The notes: generated by a model from the sequence alone, not told the origin. 64,000 bases of DNA from Tubulanus polymorphus (GCF_964204645.1 NC_134028.1:7047001-7111000), one strand, 5' to 3'. Positions 34,431 to 47,025 are shown, numbered from the stretch's first letter. Made by a program: numbers and translations.

Positions 34431-37400
34431 TCATACGAATGCGTACGTATCTATGCACGCGCGCATGCACGACAGAATTTTACTCTGTTGCCACCTGTTG
34501 ATCGATCGTCGAACTAAATTCTCAACGACTGTACTACAACGCCCGAACGCTTCCATGGATTTCGTTTGAGGACTGTAGAATCCATGGTTTTAGGGATCTC
34601 GACAGGCTGTGAAAAACGTCTTATCTAATAAATCAATTCACATATTATGTTTTGGATAGGAAATCTAACCAGAATCACATGTATGTAAAATTTCTGTTTA
34701 TAGGCGCGCAGGCGGTAGCACCGTATAGTAGGCACGTGTAAGCGTCGCGAAAAAATCGTGCCTTCTTTTCATTTCTACATTTTATTTGTCCCTATCAACC
34801 CCAAAAGTAGAAAAGGACACATCTATTTTACAAGACGAGGCAGATAATTCTTTACATTCACTCGTCCAACAATTCCGAACTAAGGGCACTGCTTTGAAAT
34901 CGCACCAGAAGGCAGTACATTTTCAAAAGTTTTTGGGGGACAACCCCAAAACCCCTAGGGATTATGCCCTTTTTAATTAGTTCTTGTGCTACTCTTTCAG
35001 AGGCGTAGCAACCAATTTATTGATGGTCCGGCGGATTATTTACCGAGCGCCGTATACGCGAGTAGTACAAAGACTAATTGCGGGGTCTTGACAATTTGTA
35101 AATTTTAACTCCAATTTAGGGCCATTTCATGCATTCTGAGCCATGTTAAATACTTCTGATTTTCGCCATTTTCTGAAGTTCGAAAATTGAAAATTACATC
35201 GTTAAATCTCCAATCATTTTCAATCAATAAACTCCCACATGGACAACCCATAATTTTTTTAACAACGTGTTAGAAAAACTTCGGTACGGCGTGCGCCGTA
35301 CAATCGTACCTGTTGCTATTCCCCTGTCTCTGCAGTGGTCCCTGAATTTGGCGTGTTTGAATAGGCAATATTAAGAATAAATTGCTGTAGTTTATTTTAC
35401 ATACAGTTGACATACGAATACATTGTATCTATTCTTTTAAACCTGAGGTGACATAATATTTTGATACACGTATCCAGGGATGAACGAATCATACAACCAT
35501 GGAACGAATAACTGGCTACGATGATGACGCTTTAGTTACGTGACGCGACAAATCCTTACTCGGCTGTTCCCAGCATTGCAACTCGATTTGTGAAGGCTGC
35601 ATACACACCGCGCGGCGTCTCCTTCCGTTCTCATTCGACCCTGGATACGCGTTCGTATCGAGATATATATATACACATACATATTCGCGATCCGTTCGAA
35701 AGTTTGACAGGTAGGTCGATATATTGTCATAACCTATCGAAAAATAATTTGCTAGTAGAATGTTATGAAGAATGTAGCGCTTACACGTGGTTTAAGAGGT
35801 TTCTATCGGTTCTAAGGGGATGATAGGGGCGTGTCCGTTGTAATGCATGGCGCCATCTCATCATTTTAAAAGAAGATTTTCATTTACGATTCAAATATCC
35901 TCTGGGAGTGTAGGATTATACATGATAGGCTACAATTCTCAGTCCGTATTCTTTCTATCGGGAGGTTCGTGAAAAAAAGGCGTTTAAAATGGCAATATTG
36001 TTTGTATGACGGGTGTTTGCTACTTATTGTTGGTATTTGATGCACTAACTATACTTGTCATACTCGTTTCCAATACGTCCATTGTATCTTCTGAAAGGCA
36101 ACCAGATGTGACCAGGAAAAATGCATATACCGTATTACAGCCAATGCATTTTTCCTGGTAACATTCATCTCAACAATCAACATTCTTTTGCCAAGCCAAA
36201 AGCGAAAATCTAGAGCAACTGAACTAAATACGGTAAACCTTACTTAAGTCGGATATCAGCGGAAAGTTGGATAGTCGCTTATATAGTAGGATGAATCCCG
36301 ATTTTTACTTCTTTCTTGCGAAGAAATTTGATATATTCCAAAGTTTGATTTTTTAAGTCGGAAACTCGTCTATCTCGTAGGTTATTTTCTTAGTTACAAT
36401 CCTTCCTCGAAAGCCGGAAGGCTATTGCAGTTTCCATTGCAGTTTCATTTCTTCCCTGTTCTGTTCCGACCCCAGTTTCTGGCTTAAAATCGACGATGCA
36501 TGTCAACAGTCGTTATTTTAAATGTGATACAGTGTTTTAGAATAGAAAAATCAACCCGAAATATTTCGGCGTTTTTGAATCATTTCTTGTCAGATATTTA
36601 TTCAATTCAGACAGAAATTATTTCTCAAGTCGTAGTTTTCGGAACAAGGCCGGAAATCCGACTTAATCAAAGTCTGCGGAGGATTTTACTTGGTCCTAAA
36701 AATCCCACTTTCTGACGCAAGATTTACTGTTGAAATCGTCGATATCAGTCGGGATTGTATGGAATTTATGAAAAGATATTCCTGGGGATGTACATCGTAC
36801 GTATGGAAATAGCTCTAGGTGAATATTGATAATACAGAATACATTATTACGGGAAAATTATCACGCATTTATAAATAATTTACTAGACTGTCGTAATGCA
36901 TTGCGTGTATTGTTTTCGCTGCTCACAAGCGGGTGACCATTGACGAGAGACGAAATTCGTCAATTTCTAAGGTGAAGTTAATTTGACGAATTGACGAAAT
37001 CGTATTTTGGGTTTTTTGAGGCATCACGGCTCCCGCGGGGCTTGTAGGATGGAAAATTTGCGATTTAAATGTATGACGCTCGGGCGGCGGTGATGGCTAG
37101 TAATTCCTATCCAAAAGTTACGACAAAATCAATCATACAAGATTAGATACAAAGGCGCGCAGTGACTTCTATTTCGCTGCAAAATCAAATTATGTTACAT
37201 TGTATCATCTAGTCCTACGGGCGCTATGACCTAGTCAGTCGGGCCATCTTTTCAAAAATTGTTTATCGGTCACTCATAGCCATTCAAATGCTTGCGAATA
37301 ATTTCATTTCGTCAAACCGTCTCAACAACGAAACTCCGAATCGATTCTCGTGCTATTCCAACCGCATTCCACAGAATACGTTTCTTCGTTTCATTTTACA

Positions 37401-37702
37401 TGGCAGCATTGCGGAGGGGATATAATCGATATTTTAGAACGAAGTAGTCGGTTAATTAATCAAGCAGTTGTAGAACCGATAGAAACGAAGGCCATGCTTT
37501 GGTACATAATCAAGTAGATATTCAATAAACACTCTGCAAAGCGTGGTCTATGTGTGTAGTAACAAAAATGTTGATTAGAACTTCATATACAACTCGATCA
37601 CTCTCGTGTACAATGAAATGTTTGTTAATTATCCAGGGCAAATATCTGGGTTACGTTTCCTTATGCGATCATCATATTGATCTTTCGTTCTTTTTTTCTC
37701 AG
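34431..37702. other. Probable 5' intron of the MS4A-like gene plus repeats
   Basis: Holds a hairpin at 36112-36157 (CCAGGAAAAATGCAT with its inverse) and a MITE at 36231-36729. No coding exon is supported. Confidence 0.4.
36231..36729. repeat. pogo/Tigger-like MITE of about 500 bp
   Basis: Starts CGGTAAACCTTACTTAAGTC followed by GGAT, and ends CTGACGCAAGATTTACTG. The interior repeats the AAGTCGGAA...TCG motif. The ends resemble the CAGTAAACCTCGCCTTAG terminus at 45235. Confidence 0.45.
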
Positions 37703-37733
37703 GTTTTTTTAGGACGCTCTCCAACAGTTGAAA

Positions 37734-38345
37734 ATGCAGGACAACAAACAATATCCGCCTCAACAATACCCACCTCAACAGGGCCAGCCAGCAGTTCAGT
37801 ACACTGCACCACCGCCGGGGTACCAACCGGGTCAACCAGGAGCTCAGCCCCCGGTTTACATAGCAACCACGTACCAGCCGACTCAGTTACTCAACCCAGG
37901 GTTCAAAGCCAAACGTGAATTAGGATGTGGTATCACATTAACTGTATTCGGCTGTCTATATTTGATCAATGGTTTCGTAGAAATGTCGAAGGGCAGATCG
38001 AAATTCTACCAAGGATTTTGGGGTGGAGCCCTTTTCCTCGTCACTGGAGTTATGGGCATTATGGCCGGCAAAACCCGCAAAAATGGATATATGATTGCGT
38101 CGATAGTATTGTGCGTGATATCTGCAATCTTAAGTTTTGTTTGTTTCGCCATTCTGCTTTTTGCTGCCGTGGTTCTCATGAATGGCGGCCATTTGTTTGC
38201 TATGTTTGGTATTTTGACCATCATAAACGCCATTGTTGCGTTGGTAGTTTTCATCATCGCCATTGTTCAGGCCGCTACTTGCTGTAAATGTTGTTACGGA
38301 CCGGAAGCCCAACAAGCCGCTCCTGTTTCGAATGCTGCTGTCTAG
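37734..38345 (+). CDS. MS4A/CD20-like four-pass membrane protein
   Basis: 203 residues in one coding exon. The true start is the ATG at 37734 (MQDNKQYPPQQYPPQ); it follows an acceptor, TTCTTTTTTTCTCAG, ending at 37702, so an upstream non-coding exon exists. The N-terminal 45 residues are Pro/Gln/Tyr-rich and cytosolic. Four hydrophobic segments follow: CGITLTVFGCLYLINGF, FWGGALFLVTGVMGIMAG, ASIVLCVISAILSFVCFAI and AMFGILTIINAIVALVVF. The FWGG...TG...I block after the first loop is typical of MS4A proteins. A CCKCCYG cluster after TM4 is a likely palmitoylation site. The tail is short. MS4A proteins act in membrane signalling or ion conduction; no specific role can be read here. The alternative is another Pro-rich four-TM family of similar fold. 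Confidence 0.8.
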   Translation: MQDNKQYPPQQYPPQQGQPAVQYTAPPPGYQPGQPGAQPPVYIATTYQPTQLLNPGFKAKRELGCGITLTVFGCLYLINGFVEMSKGRSKFYQGFWGGALFLVTGVMGIMAGKTRKNGYMIASIVLCVISAILSFVCFAILLFAAVVLMNGGHLFAMFGILTIINAIVALVVFIIAIVQAATCCKCCYGPEAQQAAPVSNAAV

Positions 38346-39538
38346 TTTCTACGTCTTTGAGATTATTGCAGTGCAGGCCTGAAACACGTATATAGAAACA
38401 TAGCCTACATAGTAATATCAACCATCTTATAAACCGCTTTCCATATCATCACGCCCCGATCGAGAAGAGTATTCTAAAAGAAAGCGAACTTCAAGGGAAA
38501 ACGAACTGAAAAATGCATTTTAACGACAATTCTAACTTTTCACGATAACACTTCAGTGTAAAAGGGCATTAATCGACGATGAACACAGACAGTTTGCTAT
38601 TGTTGGATTTAAACAGGGTTAAAGATACGTATCGTTAAACGTCGGCAAGAACTCTTTTCGCGAGACTGTGAGGTGACAAAAAGCCAGTTGGGGATTAAAA
38701 GGTCACAGAAGACCTATATATATACATACATATATACGTACATACATCGAGAGAATATCGGTTCACCGCCATAGTAGCCATCCCATCCCATTCAGGGCGA
38801 TTTTGAACCTTGCTTGCTGATGCTCCATCGCAGGTGTCTGGTTCGATAAACCCGTATATTGAGAGACTCATAATATGCATATTCGGGTACGATAAAATCA
38901 CCAAAGAGTCTAAAACGTTTTAGAATCCATAATCAAATCAAACATATAAAGGGTTTACTTATACTTATGATTTTTTATGACACATTTTATGCGACGACGA
39001 CGGCCTATCGTGAATGTATTGTACGCACGCGCGCTTATTGTAGAGGCTGGCAGGATTCGATCGCGGAGGGTGTACAGCTCTTTACACGCTTTTTAATCAG
39101 TCATCATCATTATCACCACCACGAGAAACATCAGGAATAGATCTTATGATTGGAATGTACTGCGGTATTGCATTCCATGATGTCGACCTTTCCTCGACAC
39201 GACGATGCCAACCGATTCAAATGGGAATTAATCAAACGCGAGAAACGTTATTTGCTAACCGACATCATAGTATAGTAACGAGCAACTACCATAATGATGG
39301 AATGACATTATATAATATGTATATATAAATGTATATCTTACTCACAATGATTATGAAAAAATCGTTACATATAAACGTTTTGCTGAATGTATATTTACGT
39401 TATTCGTATGAAATCAAATACGATATACACATATTTTAGATGATATAAAACTCCTCAACTCCGCTTTCTTTCCTTTTGTTTCGAAAAATAGTATGAATTT
39501 ATTCTCGATTTTCTAAGCACGTGATGTATAGTCCGTAG

Positions 39539-39791
39539 CAGGCGCGTGCCGGGGGGGGGGGGGGTTGGTGGTGTCGGGGGTGGCGAACGTACCCTTTAAA
39601 AGTGCCCCTTTAAAAGGGTCAAGATTTTTCGAAATTTGGAAAATGATAAGTGATCCATTCTCAAATGTTTCGTGTCACTGTTAAAAAATCATGTTTAAGA
39701 TCTATCCGTCTTCAATAGGAAAGTGCCCCTTTTCACGGTGAAAAAGTGCCCTTTTTCTAACTGCCCCTCAAAAAAGCTCGGCATGGGCCTG
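39539..39791 (+). repeat. hAT-like MITE of the GTGCCCCTTTT family
   Basis: Starts CAGGCGCGTGCC followed by a G run and ends GCATGGGCCTG. It contains AAAGTGCCCCTTTTCACGGT and AACTGCCCCTCAAAAAAGCT, shared with 56979-57288 and, inverted, 20883-21135. Confidence 0.65.
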
Positions 39792-40164
39792 AATATATCC
39801 AATGCACTTAATATGTTATATCCAACAAACATATATGTGCGAAGTTGATGTCTATTGATTTGTAATATAATCATCATCATTATTTTCTATTATTGATTGT
39901 GCCGTCGATTTATTACGTTACCATGGTTTCCAAACGATATGTGTTCTTTGTATTCATTCAATGAATGGTGCTATTCCAGATCGATGGCACCTACTGCTAT
40001 GATTTTCTATCGTAGCAGCAAAATCTAATAGGGTAAAAGTATTTTCTATGATATTATTTTGAATATTTTTGGTGCTATACTGTTTATAACGCACCACGCA
40101 ACTGAATACCTGATAAATACGTGATCCGACTCGATCCGTCGCGCGTTTATACGTCCCCTGTAGT

Positions 40165-40272
40165 CATCCTCCCCCGGCAGGGATTCGAACCTGATGGCAT
40201 CGCGTACCATGTCGCGTCGCGTACCGCAGAGTTTGCCGATGTCAACAGGTTCGAATCCCTGCCGAGCGAGGA
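40165..40272. repeat. Inverted repeat built from tRNA T-arm-like ends
   Basis: CGGCAGGGATTCGAACCTG and its inverse CAGGTTCGAATCCCTGCCG flank about 65 bases that are themselves CG-rich. GGTTCGAATCC matches the pol III B box in both orientations. It could be two head-to-head SINE ends. Confidence 0.5.
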
Positions 40273-41617
40273 TGCTTCGCGCGCGATTATGACCACTCTT
40301 TCGAGGCGCCATTTGAGACGATTTGGTCAAAAGTTCACCCGTTGTCGATCGATTTAGATTCGATTTTTCATTATGGACCGCAGTATGAACGAATCTAGAA
40401 TCTAACATGCCAACAATTGTTTCATAAACGATTAGCCTACTTGACGAGCGATTTCTCGTAGTCAATCGAAAATTGTCTTTACTGCAGGTATCGGGCATTA
40501 AAATTCTTGTAATTCTTGAAGTATTGGGCATTTAAAACGACTTCGTAAACATCTTTTGCCTGATTTTTTTTCCGTAGGCATATAAAGAAGGGATATATTC
40601 GACAATCAAACTTCATCTAGTTGAAAATAAATTCTATATAAAACTAACGAGTTCCTGGTATGATGAGATACCCTTGTAGAAATCAATCCATAAGACACAC
40701 GACTCACGGTTACGTGGCGGTTGCCTTTTTGAATCTTTGAAATTTTCAAGCTGTCCGGTTTTCGTAGTTGTCTGTATTTTCTGACTGTCAAACTGTCAAG
40801 TATTGACACATTTTATATCCTACAGTACTTTGTTAGAAACATGAAATGTAGCCTAATATATAATTTGATATAGGTGAATGTCAATGGAATATAGATGTAT
40901 TTTGTGAAATGAACTGTTAAGAATATATATATAGATTAAGGATAACTGTTTAAATCTATAAAGTTAATATGTGCTACTATATATCTATAAAAAACGTCTG
41001 TATATTTTTGCATGCATCTTATAGAAAATGAGAATTAATATTTTTTTTGCTTGCTTCTGAACTCGGCAGATGTACAGGTAGGCTACTCGCTGTGAGCAGT
41101 AGCGGAAAGTTCCGAGGCAACTTATTGGCTTACCGATGGAATTCGTTGCCATGGAAACAATAGGATCGAGGTGCGACCTTGAAAGGTTGGAATTAAAAAT
41201 AATCCCATCCCATGTTCAGTGAGGAAAAGCCGTATTTTTTTCGACAATTGCTTTACGTAAATGGAAAAAAATAAAAATATTGACGAAGTCAAATGAGTTG
41301 TTTTTACGTCTGTTGGGCTGTAATGAAGTCTTCTGCTTTATGTTTCAAACGAAATAAAGATTTTTATCGGTTGATTGCAGATGGTAAAATACAATACATG
41401 ACGTACTTTACGCGGTATGTATGTACCGAAAAACATAGATTTTGCTTAATGGGCGAATTTAGATTTAATATACGGCACCAACTGCAAGCAGCCGTAATCC
41501 CCTGATAATCCAACTGCGGCCTGTTGATTATACGCGAACCATTTGTATTTATCAAATGAACGCGAAGAGAACCTAATTGATGGAGCCTGTTTCTATGGAG
41601 ACCAGAACTGCAGTTAC

Positions 41618-41982
41618 CCGACCACGACGTTGAGGTCTGGATAAACATTTAGAGGATGTACACGCGAGATTTGTGGGCTCCCAAGAGGAAAATTATCTCG
41701 ACGTATTTGATACAGACATGAAATAACATGTATTTCTGATGTTTGTGGAAGTGAAATAGTCTGTCTGACGTAAAGCAGGTTTGAAAAACTGCCAAGACCA
41801 CGGTAAAAGTTGACTTCGGCGCTTATTTCGGATCTTTTGGAACCGTAAAAAAGGGTCCGACTGGAGTAATATCCGAGTTGGGTGGTATATATTTCGTATA
41901 TAACGTCACGAAAAATATTCAGAAGATAACACGCGATTTGAACGGTGTCTACTGCTGTTAATAAAAAGAGGAAAGATATCAT
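41618..41982 (-). CDS. Uncertain exon with hydrophobic N-terminus
   Basis: A 121-codon open frame from an ATG, starting MISFLFLLTAVDTVQIACYL, that runs into a GTAACT donor-like site after GGTCGG. The start resembles a signal anchor. I recognise no family and see no partner exon. It may be chance; the region is less AT-rich than its flanks. Confidence 0.2.
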
Positions 41983-43466
41983 AGTCGCTGGAGAATTTAT
42001 CTCGTCATCAAGTTGGATTTAGCCTCTCGCCAGTTTTGTCGAATCGTGCACGCAACATGTTTCTGCGCTATTTTTTCAACAGATGGGAGAGATTTCTCGC
42101 ATGGTATCCATGGAAACCAGCGTAAAGCAAGCAGCGCATTCCTCGATATTGATACACTTACCTGGAGAAACCACCACAAGATTGTATCGAGCAAGGGAAA
42201 TCCAAAATCCTCGATTAATAACGTTAAAAAATCGCTATAAACAGAGAATGAATTTACATGAATTACAAAATTTTTATTTTAATGTTTTTTTCTTCGATTG
42301 ACGTTATAACATAATAGTTTTGAAGTTTTCAACAAAATGATCACATTTACATATATTACACTACGTTATAGCAGTAGGTTATAATTAATTTGCATATCAC
42401 ACAAAAAGATTTAGCGGTGAAGATTTTATAAACAAATTCATTAAAACAGCCTTCAAAAATCTTCTTACCCAACTCTGAATATCAGTGTAAATATGGACGT
42501 ATATTCTAGTCGGAATGTGTGGACAATATGTACAATGTATTCGATTTAATTCCCTAGCAACGTTTGTATTTGTTTCCGAAATTCTCTCTACAAAAAGCAA
42601 TGGATGGAATTCATAAAATACATTTCAGATATTTCATAAAACGCCTGATTGAACAGAATAATCGACCGAGTTTCGCCGGTACATTCCAAAGCGAAAACAC
42701 ATCATTAAACGCCAGCAGTTACGACTGCATTTTTCCTTCATCGAGGATTATCCGTACCCGAGGTTTCCCTTTTTCATCGAGACAGTAATCGTTAAAACCT
42801 AACAATTCGACACTCATCCTCTCTTTAGAAATTGTAACGGATCTTCATAAAGAATTTCAGACACTGCGGGGGACCCCACAAGGCCTTAAACATGGGAAGC
42901 CGACGAAATCGCTTAATTCGCTTTTCTATCGGATCGTATTCATAAGAAAAGAAAGGGTATCCCGCCTTCCAATTTTTATTGATCGGTCCCAACAGTCTCT
43001 GCAATCATAACACTGTGCAGGCAGGTTCGAATCACATAAAATGAGGATTCGAAGGGCCTGCGATATTGATAGCCGCATATTGTTCATATACATGATGAGG
43101 ACGCGACGCATCTTCTTTTTTCAAATATGATAAGTACGTTAACATTCACAAAGGATACAAAAAATACTTAGAGATAATGATAATAATATTTGATAAAATA
43201 AAGTCACTTATTTTGATTTTTAACTATAAGACCGTCCTAACAAGTACCAGCAAAATGGAGGCCGCTTGTAGAAGTCTGAATCACAAATTATGCCGACGTA
43301 TGTTTATGAACAACAAAATATCGATGTAAATAATGAAAAGTTTTTGATGAACGAATGAATGAATATAATTATCTATCGCTAATCGAACGATAGGGAGAGT
43401 AGTGAAGGAGCTGTGTGTTCATCGCATTTAACATCACTAAACGTGAAGACAAATAGATGTTGTACT

Positions 43467-43521
43467 TTGAAGCTACGAGCAATCATTCGAGCAATCATCT
43501 CAACATGATTGCTCGTAGTTT
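43467..43521. repeat. Short hairpin
   Basis: GCTACGAGCAATCAT is followed 18 bases later by its inverse ATGATTGCTCGTAG, with an extra CGAGCAATCAT in the loop. Confidence 0.6.
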
Positions 43522-43530
43522 GAAGGAAGT

Positions 43531-43860
43531 CATGGTTCCCACAGTTACATGAATCGAAAATTCCCAGGTTTTTCCTAAATATTTCAAGGGTGTTGTTTAA
43601 ATCTTTTCCAAATGGAAATGAACAGATATCATCATGCTAGTCAACATTTTAGTTGCGACTGGTTGACAAAGGTGATTCTCAAGGGAAATTGCTGAAGAAA
43701 GTTGCCCTCGGCAAGTGCAATCCGTGAAACGTAAATGAATTTCCCAAATATTTCCCCGATTTTAGGAAAATTTTTTGAAATTCCCAAATATTCCCAAACT
43801 GGGAATCATTATTTCAATATTCCAAAGTTTTTCCCAATTTCCCTGTTCTGTGGGAACCAC
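43531..43860. repeat. MITE with ATGGTTCCCACAG termini
   Basis: The left end CATGGTTCCCACAG and right end CTGTGGGAACCAC are inverted. The interior has repeated AATTCCCAAATATT and TTTTTCCCAA blocks. Confidence 0.65.
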
Positions 43861-44042
43861 GGGTAGTGCATGCAGATAGCTTCACCAGGTGAATAAGTAA
43901 TTACCTGATGAAGCTACAACACACTTTAGTAGCAAAAGCTTGTGCCTGAAATAAATCTAGTTTAAAAGGGCGATCGTCTGCCAGACATGGCAGCATCTCT
44001 GAACCTATGGAGCAGTCAAGAGCTACAATGGTTGAAACATGG

Positions 44043-44218
44043 TACTGTGGAACTGCGTTATAACGAACTCGGATACAACGATTCATCAGATATAAATATA
44101 GAATTTCGTCCCAAGTAAAAATATTTGAGTAATTTCATACTGGATATAACGAACTATCAGTTATAATGAACAGATATTCTGGTCCCAGCCAAGTTCGCTG
44201 TAATGAGGTTCCACTGTA
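44043..44218. repeat. pogo/Tigger-like MITE, 176 bp
   Basis: Left TACTGTGGAACTGCGTTATA and right CGCTGTAATGAGGTTCCACT (then GTA) are inverted, with TA on both sides as in TA-targeting elements. Confidence 0.65.
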
Positions 44219-44727
44219 TTTCCCAATTATCACTGTTAACCAATTTGGACCCTCCTTTCTGGCAAGGATATGTGTGAACAATGGAATGTTTTTCTTATTT
44301 ATGTAAGTCATTTTATCTAATGGATTCAACAACATCACTGATCATCAATCAAATATATATGCATAAATATATTACAGAAATATTCTTATTTTTTAACCAT
44401 TAATGAATGTTTCTTCACTGAATGAAATAAATGGCACAAAAATGAGCCTCAAAAGCACATTTAATCGTAAACAGTACATATCTATACTCAGCCAAGTGTA
44501 ATATGAGGCTGGGTAGAGACATATGATCATCATCATATACAAGACAGATCCTTAACATCACTTGATCAAATAAATGCTTGGTTACACACACATACAAAAC
44601 TACCGAGATTCATTTCGAATTTCAGATCATTCGGAATTCATTTTTTGATCATTCGCAACTACTGAGTGTCAACTGAGTCAGAATCCCCGGGTTATATTCG
44701 AAACTGGTTGATAAAACCTATCAATAT

Positions 44728-44868
44728 CAGGGCCGTACCAGCATTTGAATTTTGGGGAGCAGAGAAACCCAAAGGGTAGTTCTATTGGATATAACAGTAA
44801 TATTTGCAAAAAGGGCACTTTTCCAGGAGCATTTCTGGGGGCAACTGCCTCCGCTAGGTATGACCCTG
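44728..44868. repeat. hAT-like MITE, short copy
   Basis: Ends CAGGGCCGTACC and GGTATGACCCTG are inverted. It shares AAAGGGCACTTTTCC and GGGGGCAACTGCC with the larger copies. Confidence 0.55.
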
Positions 44869-44924
44869 AATATTACTAGCCGATTTTAATAGGGTGCCAG
44901 AGAAAAACCAAGAAACTTTTGCGT

Positions 44925-44990
44925 CACCAGGATTCGAACGCACGAAGCCTGGACTGACAAGACGAGCAATGGCTTGAAGGCCTTACGAGA
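44925..44990 (-). repeat. Degenerate tRNA-derived SINE segment
   Basis: The minus strand reads GTTCGAATCCTGGTGACGC, a B-box-like tail. The T-stem does not pair and there is no intact cloverleaf, so this is not a tRNA gene. Confidence 0.35.
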
Positions 44991-45234
44991 TTATTATCAT
45001 CCTTTTGAGATTCTATCGAAATAATCAAAACAATCGATTACTGATATATAATACTGTGAATACCCTATATTATACAATAGAGAGTGCATTGATGATAAAA
45101 TAACTATCCTTTTAATGATATAAATATAGATAACATGTTATTCGTGGTTAAAAACGTTTAAAACCGTAATAGATATTGTAGTTTAAAACTCAATGTTGAA
45201 AATAGATCCAATCCCATTTCGAAGAATACATACA

Positions 45235-45391
45235 CAGTAAACCTCGCCTTAGTCGGAAATGGCAATCCTGGACTTTTTACTAACTCTGACATTTTTCCAA
45301 TTTCTTGATGTATTTTCCTATCCTTCGGACTTCGCTTACCTCGGACCCATTTTGCCGGTCCCAGTTTGTCCAACTTAGGCGAGGTTTACTG
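45235..45391. repeat. pogo/Tigger-like MITE, 157 bp
   Basis: CAGTAAACCTCGCCTTAGTC at the left and CAACTTAGGCGAGGTTTACT (then G) at the right are inverted. Confidence 0.75.
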
Positions 45392-45622
45392 TAGTCGCAC
45401 AATAAAGCTGTATGCGACCTAGTTCTCGTAGATACTTTTCAGATAAAACCAGACCGAGCGTATTTCGTTCCTAAAACAAATTCATGTATTCAGATTAAGC
45501 CCCATTTTGGGTGCAAGCTTTGACTGGAACTCGACTATGGTTCATTTCAGTTTAAATTAAAAATCATTGGATATCTACATTTGACTCCTTCATCCACTTT
45601 GAATCCATCACACGAATCCAAG

Positions 45623-45760
45623 GGTCAGTTGCACAGTCATGGCTATGATTCGAAACAAGTCTAAGACCAACTTAGTCAATCTAACAAACTTAAAATTGGT
45701 CTCAAAATTGTCTAAGACCACATTGGACATAAACCACGACTGTACAACTGTCCCAAGGGG
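45623..45760. repeat. MITE with GTCAGTTGCACAGTC termini
   Basis: GTCAGTTGCACAGTCATGGC and ACCACGACTGTACAACTG are inverted. The interior GTCTAAGACCA is repeated. Confidence 0.6.
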
Positions 45761-46290
45761 ATTCATGAGACTTGCAGCAGCCAGATTTTCGAGTTACCCG
45801 TGAAAAATGTAAAACCTCTGCATTTATTGAAATTATTCTAGTCACCGGATACCCACGGAATAATATCGAGCAATAACAAACAGCGTTCTTCCCAACTTAC
45901 TCATAAACCAGTTCATACAGTTATAGTTTTGAATTCATTATCATAGAGATTCACTTGACTTTTGTTCGTAACCCTCATATATTCAACAGATCCTGTTTAT
46001 CCGTGATAACGACGAGAAATACATATCGTATATAAAAAACGTCGAGAATAAACCCAGATTTGTTTTCGTAATTAGCTTACATTAACAAACTGGGAAGGAG
46101 GGATGGGTATATTAGAAGTATGTATCAAATGACCGCCGATCCTAAAGCGTACGTATAAGATCGCTCGAGGAATTTCAAAAATGCCGAATGTGTCAGTCAG
46201 TAGTAAATGCTAGAGATGCACAAGTCTCAAGGTTAGGGCACACAGGTATATTTACTCACTCGATCAAATCGGCCGTATAAAATATGTTTC

Positions 46291-46420
46291 ATATTTTTGG
46301 CCGATTATTTACGCCGGCGATCGGATCGCCCGCAAATTCGCTCGTCTGCCCGCACTCAGTGTAATAACCAATCAGATCCATTGTCGATATCACGTGATTG
46401 GGTATAATTGCCGCTGTAGA
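46291..46420. promoter_or_regulatory. CpG-rich promoter-like block with CCAAT boxes and E-box
   Basis: GCCGGCGATCGGATCGCCCG, then CCAATCAG at 46368-46375, TCACGTGATT at 46390-46399 and an inverted CCAAT (ATTGG) at 46397. The same E-box and CCAAT words occur together at 34 kb. The target gene and direction are unknown. Confidence 0.35.
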
Positions 46421-46564
46421 TTCACTCGTAGCGATCGCCGAGAAAAACGCCCTCGTGTGCCCTTCGCTTCTGTTCTCATATTTTGAAGTAATCAGGCCGA
46501 CTCGCTAACAAACATACATACACACATGCAATCGCGCTCGTATTACTGCAATCTTGCGAAATCC

Positions 46565-46895
46565 TCAAATATCAGTCGTTTCTAAATTATTCAAAGTCGT
46601 CGGATTATTCCCGTGCGTCGACGACGACAACGTATCATTTGCGATGGCGGCGTCGCTCGCGTTGTTGCCATGGCGATGACGGGCTGTGTTCTGATTAAGG
46701 TCGTTGTGGTTTTTCGCGGCGTCGTGTTCTTTCAACGCGGTCGACAGATAGATGTCCGAATTCGAAACGGCCGAGTTGGGGATTTTGCCATTATTCGGAT
46801 GGTCGTATTCGTCATTGTATAAATCGACGGACACTTCCTGTTCGTCGTAGTGTAGCATCGTCGGGTCGATGTCATTCTCGTCCAATGAATTTTTA
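46565..46895 (-). CDS. Terminal coding exon (tail B) of an unidentified gene
   Basis: Starts after TTTTTTCTGTAG in the phase that follows the donor at 59978 and runs 110 codons to TGA. The product is acidic and low in hydrophobics: SLDENDIDPTMLHYDEQEVS, VDLYNDEYD, then an Asn/His-rich part, ending ETTDI. The last residues fit a class I PDZ ligand (T-x-I). It looks like a cytoplasmic tail. I do not recognise the family. Confidence 0.5.
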
Positions 46896-47025
46896 CTACA
46901 GAAAAAACAAGAAATGAAAAGGAATCAGAAAAATTTCTCTATTAAGTCAATTAATCATGATAAGGACACTTGAATAAGTGTAATCAAGTCCCAAGTCAAT
47001 ACAGTTTATTCCTTAGGCAAAAAAA

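Larger units (their letters stand above)
38346..46290. other. Repeat-dense region without a firm gene
   Basis: Holds hAT-like MITEs (39539, 44728), TIR elements (43531, 44043, 45235, 45623), a tRNA-like inverted repeat (40165) and a SINE-like B box (about 44930). One open frame with a plausible splice donor (41618-41982, minus) is listed separately. Confidence 0.5.

Noticed and set aside
34128-34517. Open frames of 92 and 129 codons on both strands
   Set aside because: They are produced by the compound microsatellite at 34307-34430; the residue strings (ARARA, HTHTH) follow from the repeat.
37550-37918. 122-codon plus-strand frame overlapping the MS4A-like start
   Set aside because: It crosses the intron acceptor at 37702 and reads the Pro-rich coding segment in another frame.
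44925-45000. Possible tRNA gene on the minus strand
   Set aside because: The B box is present but the T-stem and acceptor stem do not pair; treated as SINE debris.
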